Assembly: GCA_045642465.1 (NCBI GenBank)
Contig: JAZUIY010000015.1
Coordinates: 310,001 to 374,000 of the forward strand
DNA: 64,000 nt
Origin: RUG420 sp045642465
GTDB lineage: Bacteria; Bacillota; Clostridia; Oscillospirales; Acutalibacteraceae
Direction: 5' to 3'
The position numbers and the translations under genes are program-made. The notes under the pieces were generated by a model. That model was given only the letters and a program-made list of their open reading frames with translations, made no database searches and was not told the origin of the DNA. Shown here in pieces: positions 1 through 7,064 of this stretch. How positions within the stretch are numbered: the stretch's first letter is position 1; the number at the start of each line of letters is the position of its first letter.

Positions 1-1151
1 CAGGTTTCAACGGAGTCCTGAATGACGCCGATGATAAAGCCAACTTCTACTGCCTGCATGGCAACGTCGTTTGGAACACCAAAGAGGGAGCATGCCATTG
101 GAATCAGCAGCAAAGAACCGCCGGCTACGCCGGAAGCACCGCAAGCTGCCAAAGTGGACAGGAAACTCAGTGCAATGGCTGTTGGAAGCGATACTTCAAT
201 GCCCATGGTGTTGGCTACGGACAAGGACATGATGGTGATAACTGCGGCAGCACCGTCCATGTTGATGGTGGCGCCCAAAGGAATGGATACGGAATAGAAA
301 TCAGAATCCAAGCCTAGTCTGCGGCAGGTGTTCATGTTAACCGGAATATTGGCGGCAGAGCTTCTGGTGAAGAAGGCGGTAATGCCACTTTCCCGGAATG
401 CGGTAAGGGTAATTGGATATGGATTTCTCTTTAAGAAGAGAGAAGCAATAATTGGGTCTGTTACCAGGAATACTACCAGCATGGAGCCGACCAGGGAGGC
501 CAACAGTTTGCCGTATACGGTAAAGATGGTAAGACCGTTTTCAGCAACGGCGGTGAATACTAAGCCCATGACACCGATAGGAGCTAGTAAGATGATCCAA
601 GAAACAACCTTGTTCACCATGCCTGCAATGTCAGAAAATACTTTTTTGGTGCTTTCACTGCCTGCAAAGCGGAGGGCTAAGCCGAACAGTACAGACCAGA
701 ACAGAATGCCAATGTAGTTGGCATCTGCCAGAGAGGCAATTGGGTTGGAAACTGCATTGGTGAGCAGGTTAGACCACACTTCGCCCACGCTGCTTGGAGC
801 AGCATCTTCGGCAACCTTGCCGGTGAGCGGCATGGCAACCGGGAAAAGGAAGTGGGTACAAACTGCAACCACAGAGGCTACCAGTGTACTGGCCATATAC
901 AGGAAAATTACGGTGCGGAACCGCTTCCCGATGCCCACGCCGGAGCTGGCCAGGGAACTGATGATAAGTACAAATACCAGTACCGGTGCAATGGCCTTTA
1001 AGGAACTAACGAATACCTTACCAAACAGTCCGATGACTGGAAGCTTTGGGAAGGCCAGTCCCAAACCGAGACCGATGACGAGGCCGATGAGAATACGCAA
1101 AATAGGGCTGGTCTGAACATATTTCTGACCAAACTTTTTTACTGCGTTCAC
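1..1151 (-). CDS. sstT: Serine/threonine:sodium symporter SstT (C-terminus off the window)
   Basis: Inner-membrane sodium-driven uptake of serine and threonine (DAACS family). Reading the minus strand from a GTG at 1151-1149, preceded by AGAAGGG, gives an open frame to the window edge, about 383 residues of a roughly 410-residue family. Recognisable SstT stretches include FFTRSSAANIPVN, YSVSIPLGATINMDGAA and ACGASGVAGGSLLLIPMAC, which form the HP1/TM7/HP2 substrate and sodium site. Several hydrophobic helices precede them. The last ~30 residues are missing only because the window ends. The gene stands alone, downstream of the SDR terminator. Open frames on the plus strand here are shadows. 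Family is clear; substrate is inferred from closeness to E. coli SstT. Confidence 0.9.
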   Translation of the reverse strand, partial: MNAVKKFGQKYVQTSPILRILIGLVIGLGLGLAFPKLPVIGLFGKVFVSSLKAIAPVLVFVLIISSLASSGVGIGKRFRTVIFLYMASTLVASVVAVCTHFLFPVAMPLTGKVAEDAAPSSVGEVWSNLLTNAVSNPIASLADANYIGILFWSVLFGLALRFAGSESTKKVFSDIAGMVNKVVSWIILLAPIGVMGLVFTAVAENGLTIFTVYGKLLASLVGSMLVVFLVTDPIIASLFLKRNPYPITLTAFRESGITAFFTRSSAANIPVNMNTCRRLGLDSDFYSVSIPLGATINMDGAAAVITIMSLSVANTMGIEVSLPTAIALSFLSTLAACGASGVAGGSLLLIPMACSLFGVPNDVAMQAVEVGFIIGVIQDSVET

Positions 1152-1211
1152 GCGTGAACCCTTCTTTCAAAAAGTGTAATATTTACTGAACCATAGTAGC
1201 ACATTTTGAGG

Positions 1212-1245
1212 TAAAAGAAAAAGAGCCACGCGGAAGCGTGGCTCT
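1212..1245 (-). terminator. Intrinsic terminator of the SDR gene
   Basis: The minus strand has a stem AGAGCCACGC/GCGTGGCTCT around a TTCC loop (1222-1245), followed by a T-rich run at 1214-1221. It lies 22 bases past the SDR stop codon. Confidence 0.85.
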
Positions 1246-1267
1246 AATAATCCTGTTTGGTAAGCGA

Positions 1268-2122
1268 TTAAGCTTTGCCGATGAGCTTCATTACCTTGTA
1301 GAGGCCGCCTACAAAATACTTGTAAGCTGGGTCAAGAATGCATGCTGGGATTGGGTCGATGAGACCAAGATACCAGGTATTCTTAATCTTATAGTTTCTC
1401 TTTGGATGCTTGGAATAGATAGCGTCCATAACGCCTTCAACAAGATACTTCTTGTCATGAGCGGAAGACATAGCTACGGTCATGAGTGGGCTAAGAACGG
1501 TAAGTACAGGAGTGTAGTACTTGGTGGTTTCAAGGAGCTTAGCATAGCCAGCGTTAGCCTGGCCGTGCATGCCGGTCTTGAAAGAACCCGGCTGAATCTT
1601 GATTACTGGGATGTCGAGGAACAGAAGTTCACGACGAAGGCCGGTGTTGTAGCCTTCTACTGCCCACTTAGTGATTGCATATGGGCTGTTGAATGGCTGT
1701 GGCTGTTCCCAACCGCATTCGGAGGAGAAGTTGATTACACGGGAGCCCTTCTTCAGAAGTGGGAAGAGAGCTTCGTTAATACGGATCATACCCATAACGT
1801 TGATGTTGATCATGCGTTCCATAGTCTGGGTAGCGCCTGGTTCAACAAGGGAAGCCATGGTGTGGATACCGGCTGCGTTAACGATAACGTCAAGGGTGTC
1901 GGTATATTCGGCAACCTTAGCTGCTGCTGCTTTTACGGAATCGGTGTTGGAAATGTCAACAGCTACTGGAATTACGTTGTCGCCGCACTTTGCTGCGAAT
2001 TCTTTCAGAGCTTCTTCTGCGTAGTCAGCTGCAAAAATGGTCCAGCCGCCGCGTGCTACGAGTTCTTCTACACAAGCACCGGCAAGTCCGCCGGCTGCAC
2101 CGGTAATGAATGCATACTTCAT
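1268..2122 (-). CDS. Short-chain dehydrogenase/reductase (SDR)
   Basis: NAD(P)-dependent oxidoreductase of the classical SDR superfamily, 284 aa from the ATG at 2122 (RBS AAAGGAG, 6 bases upstream). Rossmann motif TGAAGGLAG is at residues 7-15. The active-site YAITK has Tyr148 and Lys152, with a preceding Ser in INFSSECGW, and the NAG motif appears as VNAAGIH. Length is slightly above the 250-aa norm, with a C-terminal extension rich in YKYFVGGLYK that may contact membrane. Substrate cannot be told from sequence; retinol- or steroid-dehydrogenase-like SDRs have this size. An upstream 44-bp nested palindrome suggests control by a TetR-type repressor. The neighbour upstream is a terpene-cyclase-like membrane protein, so a lipid or isoprenoid substrate is a guess. 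Confidence 0.85.
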   Translation of the reverse strand: MKYAFITGAAGGLAGACVEELVARGGWTIFAADYAEEALKEFAAKCGDNVIPVAVDISNTDSVKAAAAKVAEYTDTLDVIVNAAGIHTMASLVEPGATQTMERMININVMGMIRINEALFPLLKKGSRVINFSSECGWEQPQPFNSPYAITKWAVEGYNTGLRRELLFLDIPVIKIQPGSFKTGMHGQANAGYAKLLETTKYYTPVLTVLSPLMTVAMSSAHDKKYLVEGVMDAIYSKHPKRNYKIKNTWYLGLIDPIPACILDPAYKYFVGGLYKVMKLIGKA

Positions 2123-2156
2123 AATGGTTTTCTCCTTTAAAAATAATATCGATATT

Positions 2157-2200
2157 TTGGTCGCTTGACCAGAAAAGCACTTTTCTGGTCTATCGACCAA
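2157..2200. promoter_or_regulatory. Nested 44-bp palindrome, candidate operator upstream of the SDR gene
   Basis: Inner arms GACCAGAAAAG (2167-2177) and CTTTTCTGGTC (2180-2190) are perfect and separated by CA. Outer arms TTGGTCG (2157-2163) and CGACCAA (2194-2200) share exactly the same centre (2178.5). Both share a GACC/GGTC core, so this looks like two overlapping sites for one dimeric repressor. It sits 35-78 bases before the SDR start. No candidate repressor gene is directly adjacent. Confidence 0.65.
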
Positions 2201-2222
2201 ATTACTAACACTTTAATTATTG

Positions 2223-2267
2223 CCTATACGAAAAGGATTTTCAAGATAAAATTCTTGTCCGTATAGG
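2223..2267. repeat. Inverted repeat between terpene-cyclase-like and SDR genes
   Basis: CCTATACG (2223-2230) pairs with CGTATAGG (2260-2267). Between them AAGGATTTT and AAAATTCTT also pair with one G-U, leaving a 6-base loop. As plus-strand RNA it would fold into a 17-pair stem. It has no T-run, so it is not a standard terminator. It may be an operator or an mRNA structure. Confidence 0.5.
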
Positions 2268-2271
2268 TAAT

Positions 2272-2304
2272 AAAAAGCCCACCGCCGAAGCGATGGGCTT
2301 TTTA
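2272..2304 (-). terminator. Intrinsic terminator of the terpene-cyclase-like gene
   Basis: On the minus strand GCCCATCGC-TTCG-GCGGTGGGC forms a stem with a stable tetraloop, flanked by A and T runs. It lies 16 bases past the stop at 2320. Confidence 0.85.
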
Positions 2305-2319
2305 AAAGGAGATGGGGTT

Positions 2320-3132
2320 TTATTCGTTGGTTGTTTTGGTAACAATTTTACCGTCAACAATGGTGTCGGTTCTCTTGTTGAAGGTTGGGGCCTTTTCCAG
2401 ATTCACCTTTGCAGGGTCTGCAGGGCGGGATGGGAACCAAGGGTTCTTGCCTTCTGCTTTGAACTGCTTGTAAAGAAGAACACAGTAGATAAGGTCAAAT
2501 GCGGTGCAGGTAACGCCAACCCAGATGTTCAGAGGATCTTGAAGGGATGGGTAAACGGCAATAGCAAGCCAAGCGCCTACGGTACCGAGCATCTTACCAA
2601 TGGCAATGTTCATGGACTGACCTTCTGTGGACTTACGGATGAAGAGCAAGAAGATGAAGAGGATGGACATTGGAAGGTTCTGTACAATGGCAGTACAGCC
2701 GTTTGCACGAACGCCATAGGCTTGGAGCCAAGTAACTTCTACAATGACAGCCATAATCATTAAGGCAATAAACCAAGGCCAGAAGAGCTTTTCATCGGCA
2801 AACTTCTTAAAGTCTTTTTTACCCCATTTGAGGTGAGTATAAAGGATTAAGCAGTCGGCAATGAACCAAGCGGAGTTTACGAGGGCCATCATGTAACCGC
2901 CGTAGAACATACCGTCGTGTGCCCAATACATATAAGCGTAAAGGCCTTCCCAAACAATGTTTAAGGCAAGGGCAGCAATTGGCATACCATAAGTTTTCTG
3001 CTTGAAGCCAAGACGAATCAAGTCAATGTAGGCAAGCAGCCAACCGAGGCCGGCAACCGGAGCAAAGATGAATACTTTTGCATCCAAGCCGAAATCGCCG
3101 AAATGACAGAAATCCATAAGAGCTTGTAACAT
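2320..3132 (-). CDS. Transmembrane-type terpene cyclase-like protein
   Basis: Integral membrane protein of 270 aa with about seven hydrophobic helices and a charged C-terminal tail. RBS AGGAGG precedes the ATG at 3132. It matches the PaxB/Pyr4-like transmembrane terpene cyclase fold: LNIVWEGLYAYM near residues 58-68 contains the family WE pair (Glu62), and FDLIYCVLLY contains Asp213. In fungal Pyr4 a Glu in TM2 and an Asp in the last helix at similar spacing are reported as essential for protonating the epoxide or alkene. This is family knowledge; activity here is inferred. The bacterial members are mostly uncharacterised. A second gene of the same family begins at 63837. Neighbour: an SDR on the same strand but behind its own terminator and palindromic control. 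Confidence 0.65.
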   Translation of the reverse strand: MLQALMDFCHFGDFGLDAKVFIFAPVAGLGWLLAYIDLIRLGFKQKTYGMPIAALALNIVWEGLYAYMYWAHDGMFYGGYMMALVNSAWFIADCLILYTHLKWGKKDFKKFADEKLFWPWFIALMIMAVIVEVTWLQAYGVRANGCTAIVQNLPMSILFIFLLFIRKSTEGQSMNIAIGKMLGTVGAWLAIAVYPSLQDPLNIWVGVTCTAFDLIYCVLLYKQFKAEGKNPWFPSRPADPAKVNLEKAPTFNKRTDTIVDGKIVTKTTNE

Positions 3133-3185
3133 TTCATATTCCTCCTAAATAACATGTTAGTTTCAGTATGTATTTCCCGTTCCGA

Positions 3186-3228
3186 AAATTCAACGAATTT
3201 GGGCGTTACAATTTTGGGGCTTTGTAAC
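3186..3228. promoter_or_regulatory. Two palindromes in the divergent intergenic region
   Basis: AAATTC-aac-GAATTT (3186-3200) and GTTACAA-N10-TTGTAAC (3205-3228) lie back to back between the divergent terpene-cyclase-like and NEAT-like genes. Both are perfect. They are likely operator sites or promoter-proximal hairpins; no convincing -35/-10 pair was assigned. Confidence 0.4.
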
Positions 3229-3286
3229 ATTCTAAATTAGAGGGTGGGAGCGTATATTGAAAGTAGTATGAGGAAGGGAGAAATGA

Positions 3287-3892
3287 ATGATGAAAAAGTT
3301 CGTATCCGTTTTAGTTTCTCTGGTTATGGTGCTTGCAATGGTAGTGCCTGCTTTTGCTGCTGATGCTGCAAAAACGGACCTGAAAGATGGCAGTTATGCT
3401 GTGGACTACACTATTAGCACTGAAACCGGTATTCAGAAGTTGATCCTCCCAGCCACCCTGCTGGTAAAGGACGGCAAGGCTTATGTTCAGTTGGTTTTCA
3501 ATGATACAGAAGTAGATAAACTTTATCTTGGCGATGAGGAAATTTTCCCTGTAGCTGAAACCAAGTCCGGATATCGTTTTGATACCGGCACCTACCAGGT
3601 ATTTGAATTGCCGGTAGCTGACTTTGGGGAAGATGTAAACTTCGTACTTCACACCAGAGGAAACAATTTGGTAACCGACAACTATACTGTTAACGTTGCT
3701 GACTACGACGCTGACTTTGATGCAGAAGCACAGGCTGAAGCTGTTCAGCAGGATAACCTGGGTGCAAAGGAATCCCGCTTCTATGATTGGCATGTTGGTA
3801 TGCCGTTCAGCTTATGGGGACCGTTTGCATTCCTTGCTTTGGTAGCCATTGCCATTTTTGTAGTAGAAAAACTGTTGAAGGACAAAGAATAA
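3287..3892 (+). CDS. Secreted, membrane-anchored NEAT-like domain protein
   Basis: A 201-aa surface protein. Residues 1-25 form a signal peptide ending in VPAFA-AD. Residues about 33-140 resemble a NEAT or iron-transport-associated beta-sandwich: DGSYAVDYTIS opening, then PATLLVKDGKAYVQL and later strands. A single C-terminal helix (about 173-195) plus KDKE anchors it to the membrane. The ATG at 3287 follows GGAAGGGAG. NEAT domains usually bind haem through YxxxY; the C-terminal strand here has DNYTVNVADYD, which is not a clean match, so haem binding is uncertain. It is monocistronic, with a terminator right after it. Alternative: an unrelated secreted beta-sandwich protein. Confidence 0.5.
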   Translation: MMKKFVSVLVSLVMVLAMVVPAFAADAAKTDLKDGSYAVDYTISTETGIQKLILPATLLVKDGKAYVQLVFNDTEVDKLYLGDEEIFPVAETKSGYRFDTGTYQVFELPVADFGEDVNFVLHTRGNNLVTDNYTVNVADYDADFDAEAQAEAVQQDNLGAKESRFYDWHVGMPFSLWGPFAFLALVAIAIFVVEKLLKDKE

Positions 3893-3917
3893 TCCTTTAG
3901 AATAAAATTTGGGGAAG

Positions 3918-3945
3918 GGATCAGTGCTATGCATTGGTCCTTTTT
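3918..3945 (+). terminator. Intrinsic terminator after the NEAT-like gene
   Basis: GGATCAGTGC-tat-GCATTGGTCC pairs over ten positions including G-U pairs, followed by TTTTT. Confidence 0.8.
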
Positions 3946-3983
3946 CTGTCTAATAATCCGCTAATTCCATAGGAGGAATGAAC

Positions 3984-4919
3984 ATGATTACATCTGCATC
4001 GAAAAAAATAACAGCCCTCATCTTGACCCTGGTGCTGCTGTTGTCTGCTACCGGCTTGCTCTTTGTTGCTGCTGAAAATACGGACGAATTTGACACCAGA
4101 AATCTTGGCTTGACCGGTGTGGCAAACGCAAGAGAGTTAGGTGGGTATGTAACCGCGGATGGCCGTACCATTGCCAGTGGGAAACTGCTTCGTACTGCCA
4201 GACTGCATGATGCCACGGAAGAGGATATAAACAAACTGGCAAATGAATATGACGTTGCTAAGGTGCTTGACTTACGTACGTTAGCAGAGGCAATAGATAA
4301 GCCGGATGCAGCCATTCCGGGTGCGGAAAATATTCGCTTCCCGGTAAAGGATGTTATTTCCGAAGGCATTGAAATTGCCACGCTTTTGGCAGAAGTGACT
4401 TCCGGTACTATGACCGTGGACTTTTCCAAGTTGATGGAAGTGGTAAACATTGCCCTCAACGGCCCAATTTACTCCTATATGGAGGATGAAACCGTAGGTT
4501 ATGTTACCGACTTAGGCTCCGTTTTAATGTGGCGAATGTTCTTTGACGAACTGCTGGTTTCCGAAGGACAAACTGTACTGTTCCACTCCACTGCCGGCAA
4601 GGACCGCACAGGTGTAGCAAGCATTTTGCTGCTTTCTGCATTGGGCGTAGACAAAGAAACCATTTTGGAAGACTACATGGCTTCCAATGAGTATTACCAA
4701 GAGGATATCAACGCCATTTATAACAAGGTAATGGAATTCGTAGGCCTGGACTGCGTTGCATCTGATGTTGCCTTGGCAAAAGGCGTAAGCAAGGGCTGGG
4801 CAGAAGCAGTGTATGACGCCATTGACAAGAACTACGGCGGTATGCAGAACTTCCTCCGCTTCCAGTGCGGCCTTTCTCAGAAAGACTTGGAAACCTTGAG
4901 AGCAGCATATCTGGCTTAA
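3984..4919 (+). CDS. Secreted tyrosine-phosphatase-fold protein with Ser in place of the catalytic Cys
   Basis: A 311-aa protein of the bacterial tyrosine/serine phosphatase family (Y_phosphatase3 type). I chose the second ATG (3984): the AGGAGG at 3971-3976 leaves only 1 base to the first ATG but 7 to this one. A signal peptide covers about 1-31. Family landmarks are present: LTGVANARELGGY near the start, then a DLRT motif, then the P-loop HSTAGKDRTG at residues 201-210. The family P-loop is HCxAGKDRTG; the nucleophilic Cys is TCC (Ser202) here while Arg208 is kept. Such a Cys-to-Ser change normally abolishes phosphatase turnover but keeps ligand binding. It may be a binding pseudo-phosphatase. 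Monocistronic with its own terminator. Confidence 0.8.
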   Translation: MITSASKKITALILTLVLLLSATGLLFVAAENTDEFDTRNLGLTGVANARELGGYVTADGRTIASGKLLRTARLHDATEEDINKLANEYDVAKVLDLRTLAEAIDKPDAAIPGAENIRFPVKDVISEGIEIATLLAEVTSGTMTVDFSKLMEVVNIALNGPIYSYMEDETVGYVTDLGSVLMWRMFFDELLVSEGQTVLFHSTAGKDRTGVASILLLSALGVDKETILEDYMASNEYYQEDINAIYNKVMEFVGLDCVASDVALAKGVSKGWAEAVYDAIDKNYGGMQNFLRFQCGLSQKDLETLRAAYLA

Positions 4920-4950
4920 ACCAAACAACTGACACAAAATTATTCGCAAA

Positions 4951-4977
4951 AAGGAGCGCATTTGCGCTCCTTTTTTT
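4951..4977 (+). terminator. Intrinsic terminator after the phosphatase-fold gene
   Basis: AGGAGCGC-attt-GCGCTCCT followed by a run of seven T. Confidence 0.9.
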
Positions 4978-5001
4978 GTGGCTTTATCCAAGGGTATTTG
5001 G

Positions 5002-5031
5002 TTGACGGTGTTACCCCTGTACGGGTATAAT
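5002..5031 (+). promoter_or_regulatory. Promoter of xpt
   Basis: -35 TTGACG (5002-5007) and -10 TATAAT (5026-5031) are 18 bp apart. The spacer holds the inverted repeat TACCC-N6-GGGTA, which overlaps the -10 and could be an operator. No purine riboswitch fold was recognised in the ~40-base leader. Confidence 0.7.
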
Positions 5032-5068
5032 TTTATGTGTGAATTTTAAAGAATAGGAGCCTATTTTC

Positions 5069-5647
5069 ATGAAGGCTTTGGAAGAAAAAATTAATGCCGA
5101 AGGAATTATTGCAGAAGGCAATATTCTGAAGGTTGGTTCTTTTTTGAACCACCAAATTGACGTTCCGTTTATGAACGAAGTGGGGAAAGAGTTTTACCGG
5201 CTTTACAAAGAAGACGGCGTAAACAAAATCCTGACCATTGAAGCATCCGGTATTGGCATTGCCTGCCTGGCAGCCCAGTATTTTAATGTACCGGTGGTCT
5301 TCGCTAAAAAGTCCAAATCCAAAAACCTGACTGACGACTGTTATGTGACGGAGGTAGAATCCTTCACCCACAAAAACACCAACCAGGTCATTGTGGAAAA
5401 ACGGTTTATTCAGCCGGAAGACCGCATTTTGATTTTGGATGACTTCCTGGCCAAAGGAAACGCATTGAGAGGCCTTATTCAGTTAATTCAAGATGCAGGC
5501 GCTACGGTAGTGGGAGCCGGTATTGTCATTGAAAAAGCATATCAGGATGGGGGAAAGAACATCCGGGATATGGGCATCCGGGTAGAATCCCTTGCCAGAA
5601 TCCAGTCCATGAGTCCGGAAGGCGGCTGTGTCTTTGTAGAAGACTAA
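5069..5647 (+). CDS. xpt: Xanthine phosphoribosyltransferase
   Basis: Cytosolic purine salvage enzyme: xanthine plus PRPP gives XMP and pyrophosphate. Length 192 aa matches Xpt (about 190). The PRPP-binding loop ILILDDFLAKGNA is at residues 120-132, and the N-terminal MKALEEKI plus SFLNHQIDP-like segment and C-terminal ARIQSM are typical. ATG at 5069 follows AATAGGAGCC. It precedes a nucleoside-type ABC importer, so base uptake and salvage are grouped. XMP made here can feed the GMP synthase subunit encoded at 17460. Confidence 0.93.
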   Translation: MKALEEKINAEGIIAEGNILKVGSFLNHQIDVPFMNEVGKEFYRLYKEDGVNKILTIEASGIGIACLAAQYFNVPVVFAKKSKSKNLTDDCYVTEVESFTHKNTNQVIVEKRFIQPEDRILILDDFLAKGNALRGLIQLIQDAGATVVGAGIVIEKAYQDGGKNIRDMGIRVESLARIQSMSPEGGCVFVED

Positions 5648-5695
5648 CCGTCAAAGGACAAGAAATATAGGTAATTGAAATTGGAGGAACTCGTT

Positions 5696-6973
5696 ATGAA
5701 GAATCAACTTAAGCGCATTCTTGCTGCAGTCCTTGCACTGGTATTCCTGTTCTCCTTCGTAGGTTGTGGAGACAAAGAAGAAGACGACGGAACCAAATCC
5801 ATCCGTGTCGGCGCCATCCTCGTTGGGGATGAAACCGAAAGCTATACCTTGGCTCACATGGAAGGTATGGAAAAGGCCAGAGAGACTTTGGCAGCAGAAG
5901 GCATTAACGTTGAACTGTCTTACAAGAAAAAGATTCCGGAAGATGAATCTGTTAAGACCAATGCTACTGACCTGATTGCTGACGGCTGCAACTTGGTTAT
6001 TACCAACTCTTATGGTCATCAGTATCAGCTGGATGATGTTATTGCACAGAACCCGGACGTACAGTTTGTATCTATGACCGGTGACCTTGCTGCTGCTTCC
6101 GGCGCTGCAAACTATGCAAACGCATTCACCAACATTTATGAAGCCCGCTACATTTCCGGTGTTGTTGCCGGTATCAAACTGCAGCAGCTCATTAATGACG
6201 GTAAACTGACCAAAGAAAATGTTCCGAATAGTTTTGATGAAAACGGCAACATTAAGGTTGGCTATGTTGGTGCATTCCCATATGCAGAAGTAGTATCTGG
6301 TTATACTTCCTTCTACCTGGGCATCAAATCCGTAGTTCCAAACGTTGTTATGACCGTTAAATATACCAACTCCTGGTTCTCTGAAGAAAGAGAAGCAGCT
6401 GTTGCTGAATACCTCATGGGTCTTGGTTGTGTCATCATTGGCCAGCACGCTGACTCTACCGGTGCACCTGCAGCAGTAGAAAAAGCATGGCAGGAAAACA
6501 ACAACCTTCTCTGCTACTCCGTAGGTTACAACGTATCCATGCTGGATACCGCTCCGGACGTAGCTCTGACCTCTGCTTCCAGTAACTGGAACGTATACTA
6601 TGAATACCTGTTTAGAGCAGTTGCTAACGGCGAAAGCGTAGCTACTGACTGGGCTGGCGGTTATTCCGTAAGAGCTGTTGGTATTACCCAGATGGGTAAC
6701 GCAGTTCCGGAAGGAACCCGTGACCAGATTCTGGTTCTGGAAGACAAGATCCGCTCCGGCGAACTGAAGGTCTTCGACACCAACAACTTCACCGTAAACG
6801 GTGAAAAGATTGCCGATGGTTATCAGGCAAACGTTATTCCTGACGAAGCTTATGCAGCTGATACTGCAGTTGTAGAAGGCGGCGTATTCAAGGAATCCGT
6901 TTACAGATCTGCACCTTACTTTGAAATCCGCATTGACGGTATTACCGAAGTAGCATCTGACTACGCAGAATAA
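5696..6973 (+). CDS. BMP-family nucleoside-binding lipoprotein of an ABC importer
   Basis: Extracellular substrate-binding lipoprotein, 425 aa (Med/BmpA family, PF02608). The chosen ATG (5696) follows GGAGGAACTCGTT. A type II signal peptide ends in FSFVG-C, giving a lipidated Cys about residue 23. The mature part opens with SIRVGAILVGDE and has NLVITNSYGHQ and YISGVVAGIKL, characteristic of BMP proteins. It directly precedes the ATPase and two permeases, separated by a terminator-like hairpin that would make binding protein more abundant than the membrane parts. Substrate is likely a nucleoside, given family knowledge and the purine genes around it. Confidence 0.92.
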   Translation: MKNQLKRILAAVLALVFLFSFVGCGDKEEDDGTKSIRVGAILVGDETESYTLAHMEGMEKARETLAAEGINVELSYKKKIPEDESVKTNATDLIADGCNLVITNSYGHQYQLDDVIAQNPDVQFVSMTGDLAAASGAANYANAFTNIYEARYISGVVAGIKLQQLINDGKLTKENVPNSFDENGNIKVGYVGAFPYAEVVSGYTSFYLGIKSVVPNVVMTVKYTNSWFSEEREAAVAEYLMGLGCVIIGQHADSTGAPAAVEKAWQENNNLLCYSVGYNVSMLDTAPDVALTSASSNWNVYYEYLFRAVANGESVATDWAGGYSVRAVGITQMGNAVPEGTRDQILVLEDKIRSGELKVFDTNNFTVNGEKIADGYQANVIPDEAYAADTAVVEGGVFKESVYRSAPYFEIRIDGITEVASDYAE

Positions 6974-6985
6974 TCTGACATAAGA

Positions 6986-7019
6986 AGAAAAGGGAAACCC
7001 CCATCGGTTTCCCTTTTCT
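6986..7019 (+). terminator. Partial terminator between binding protein and ATPase genes
   Basis: GAAAAGGGAAACC-N6-GGTTTCCCTTTTC, followed by TGCTTTTCTATTTTT. It lies inside the importer operon, so it probably acts as an attenuator or 3'-end stabiliser. Confidence 0.75.
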
Positions 7020-7064
7020 GCTTTTCTATTTTTCAAACTATGGGCTAAAAGGGGACGTATATCT

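Noticed and set aside
22..1116. Plus-strand open frames over the symporter gene
   Set aside because: The minus strand carries a clear SstT coding frame with a ribosome site; the plus frames are low-complexity shadows.
1238..2140. 300-codon plus-strand frame
   Set aside because: Complement of the SDR gene, no ribosome site, amino acid content typical of an antisense frame.
4978..5068. Purine riboswitch before xpt
   Set aside because: The leader after the promoter is only about 30 bases, too short for a purine aptamer.
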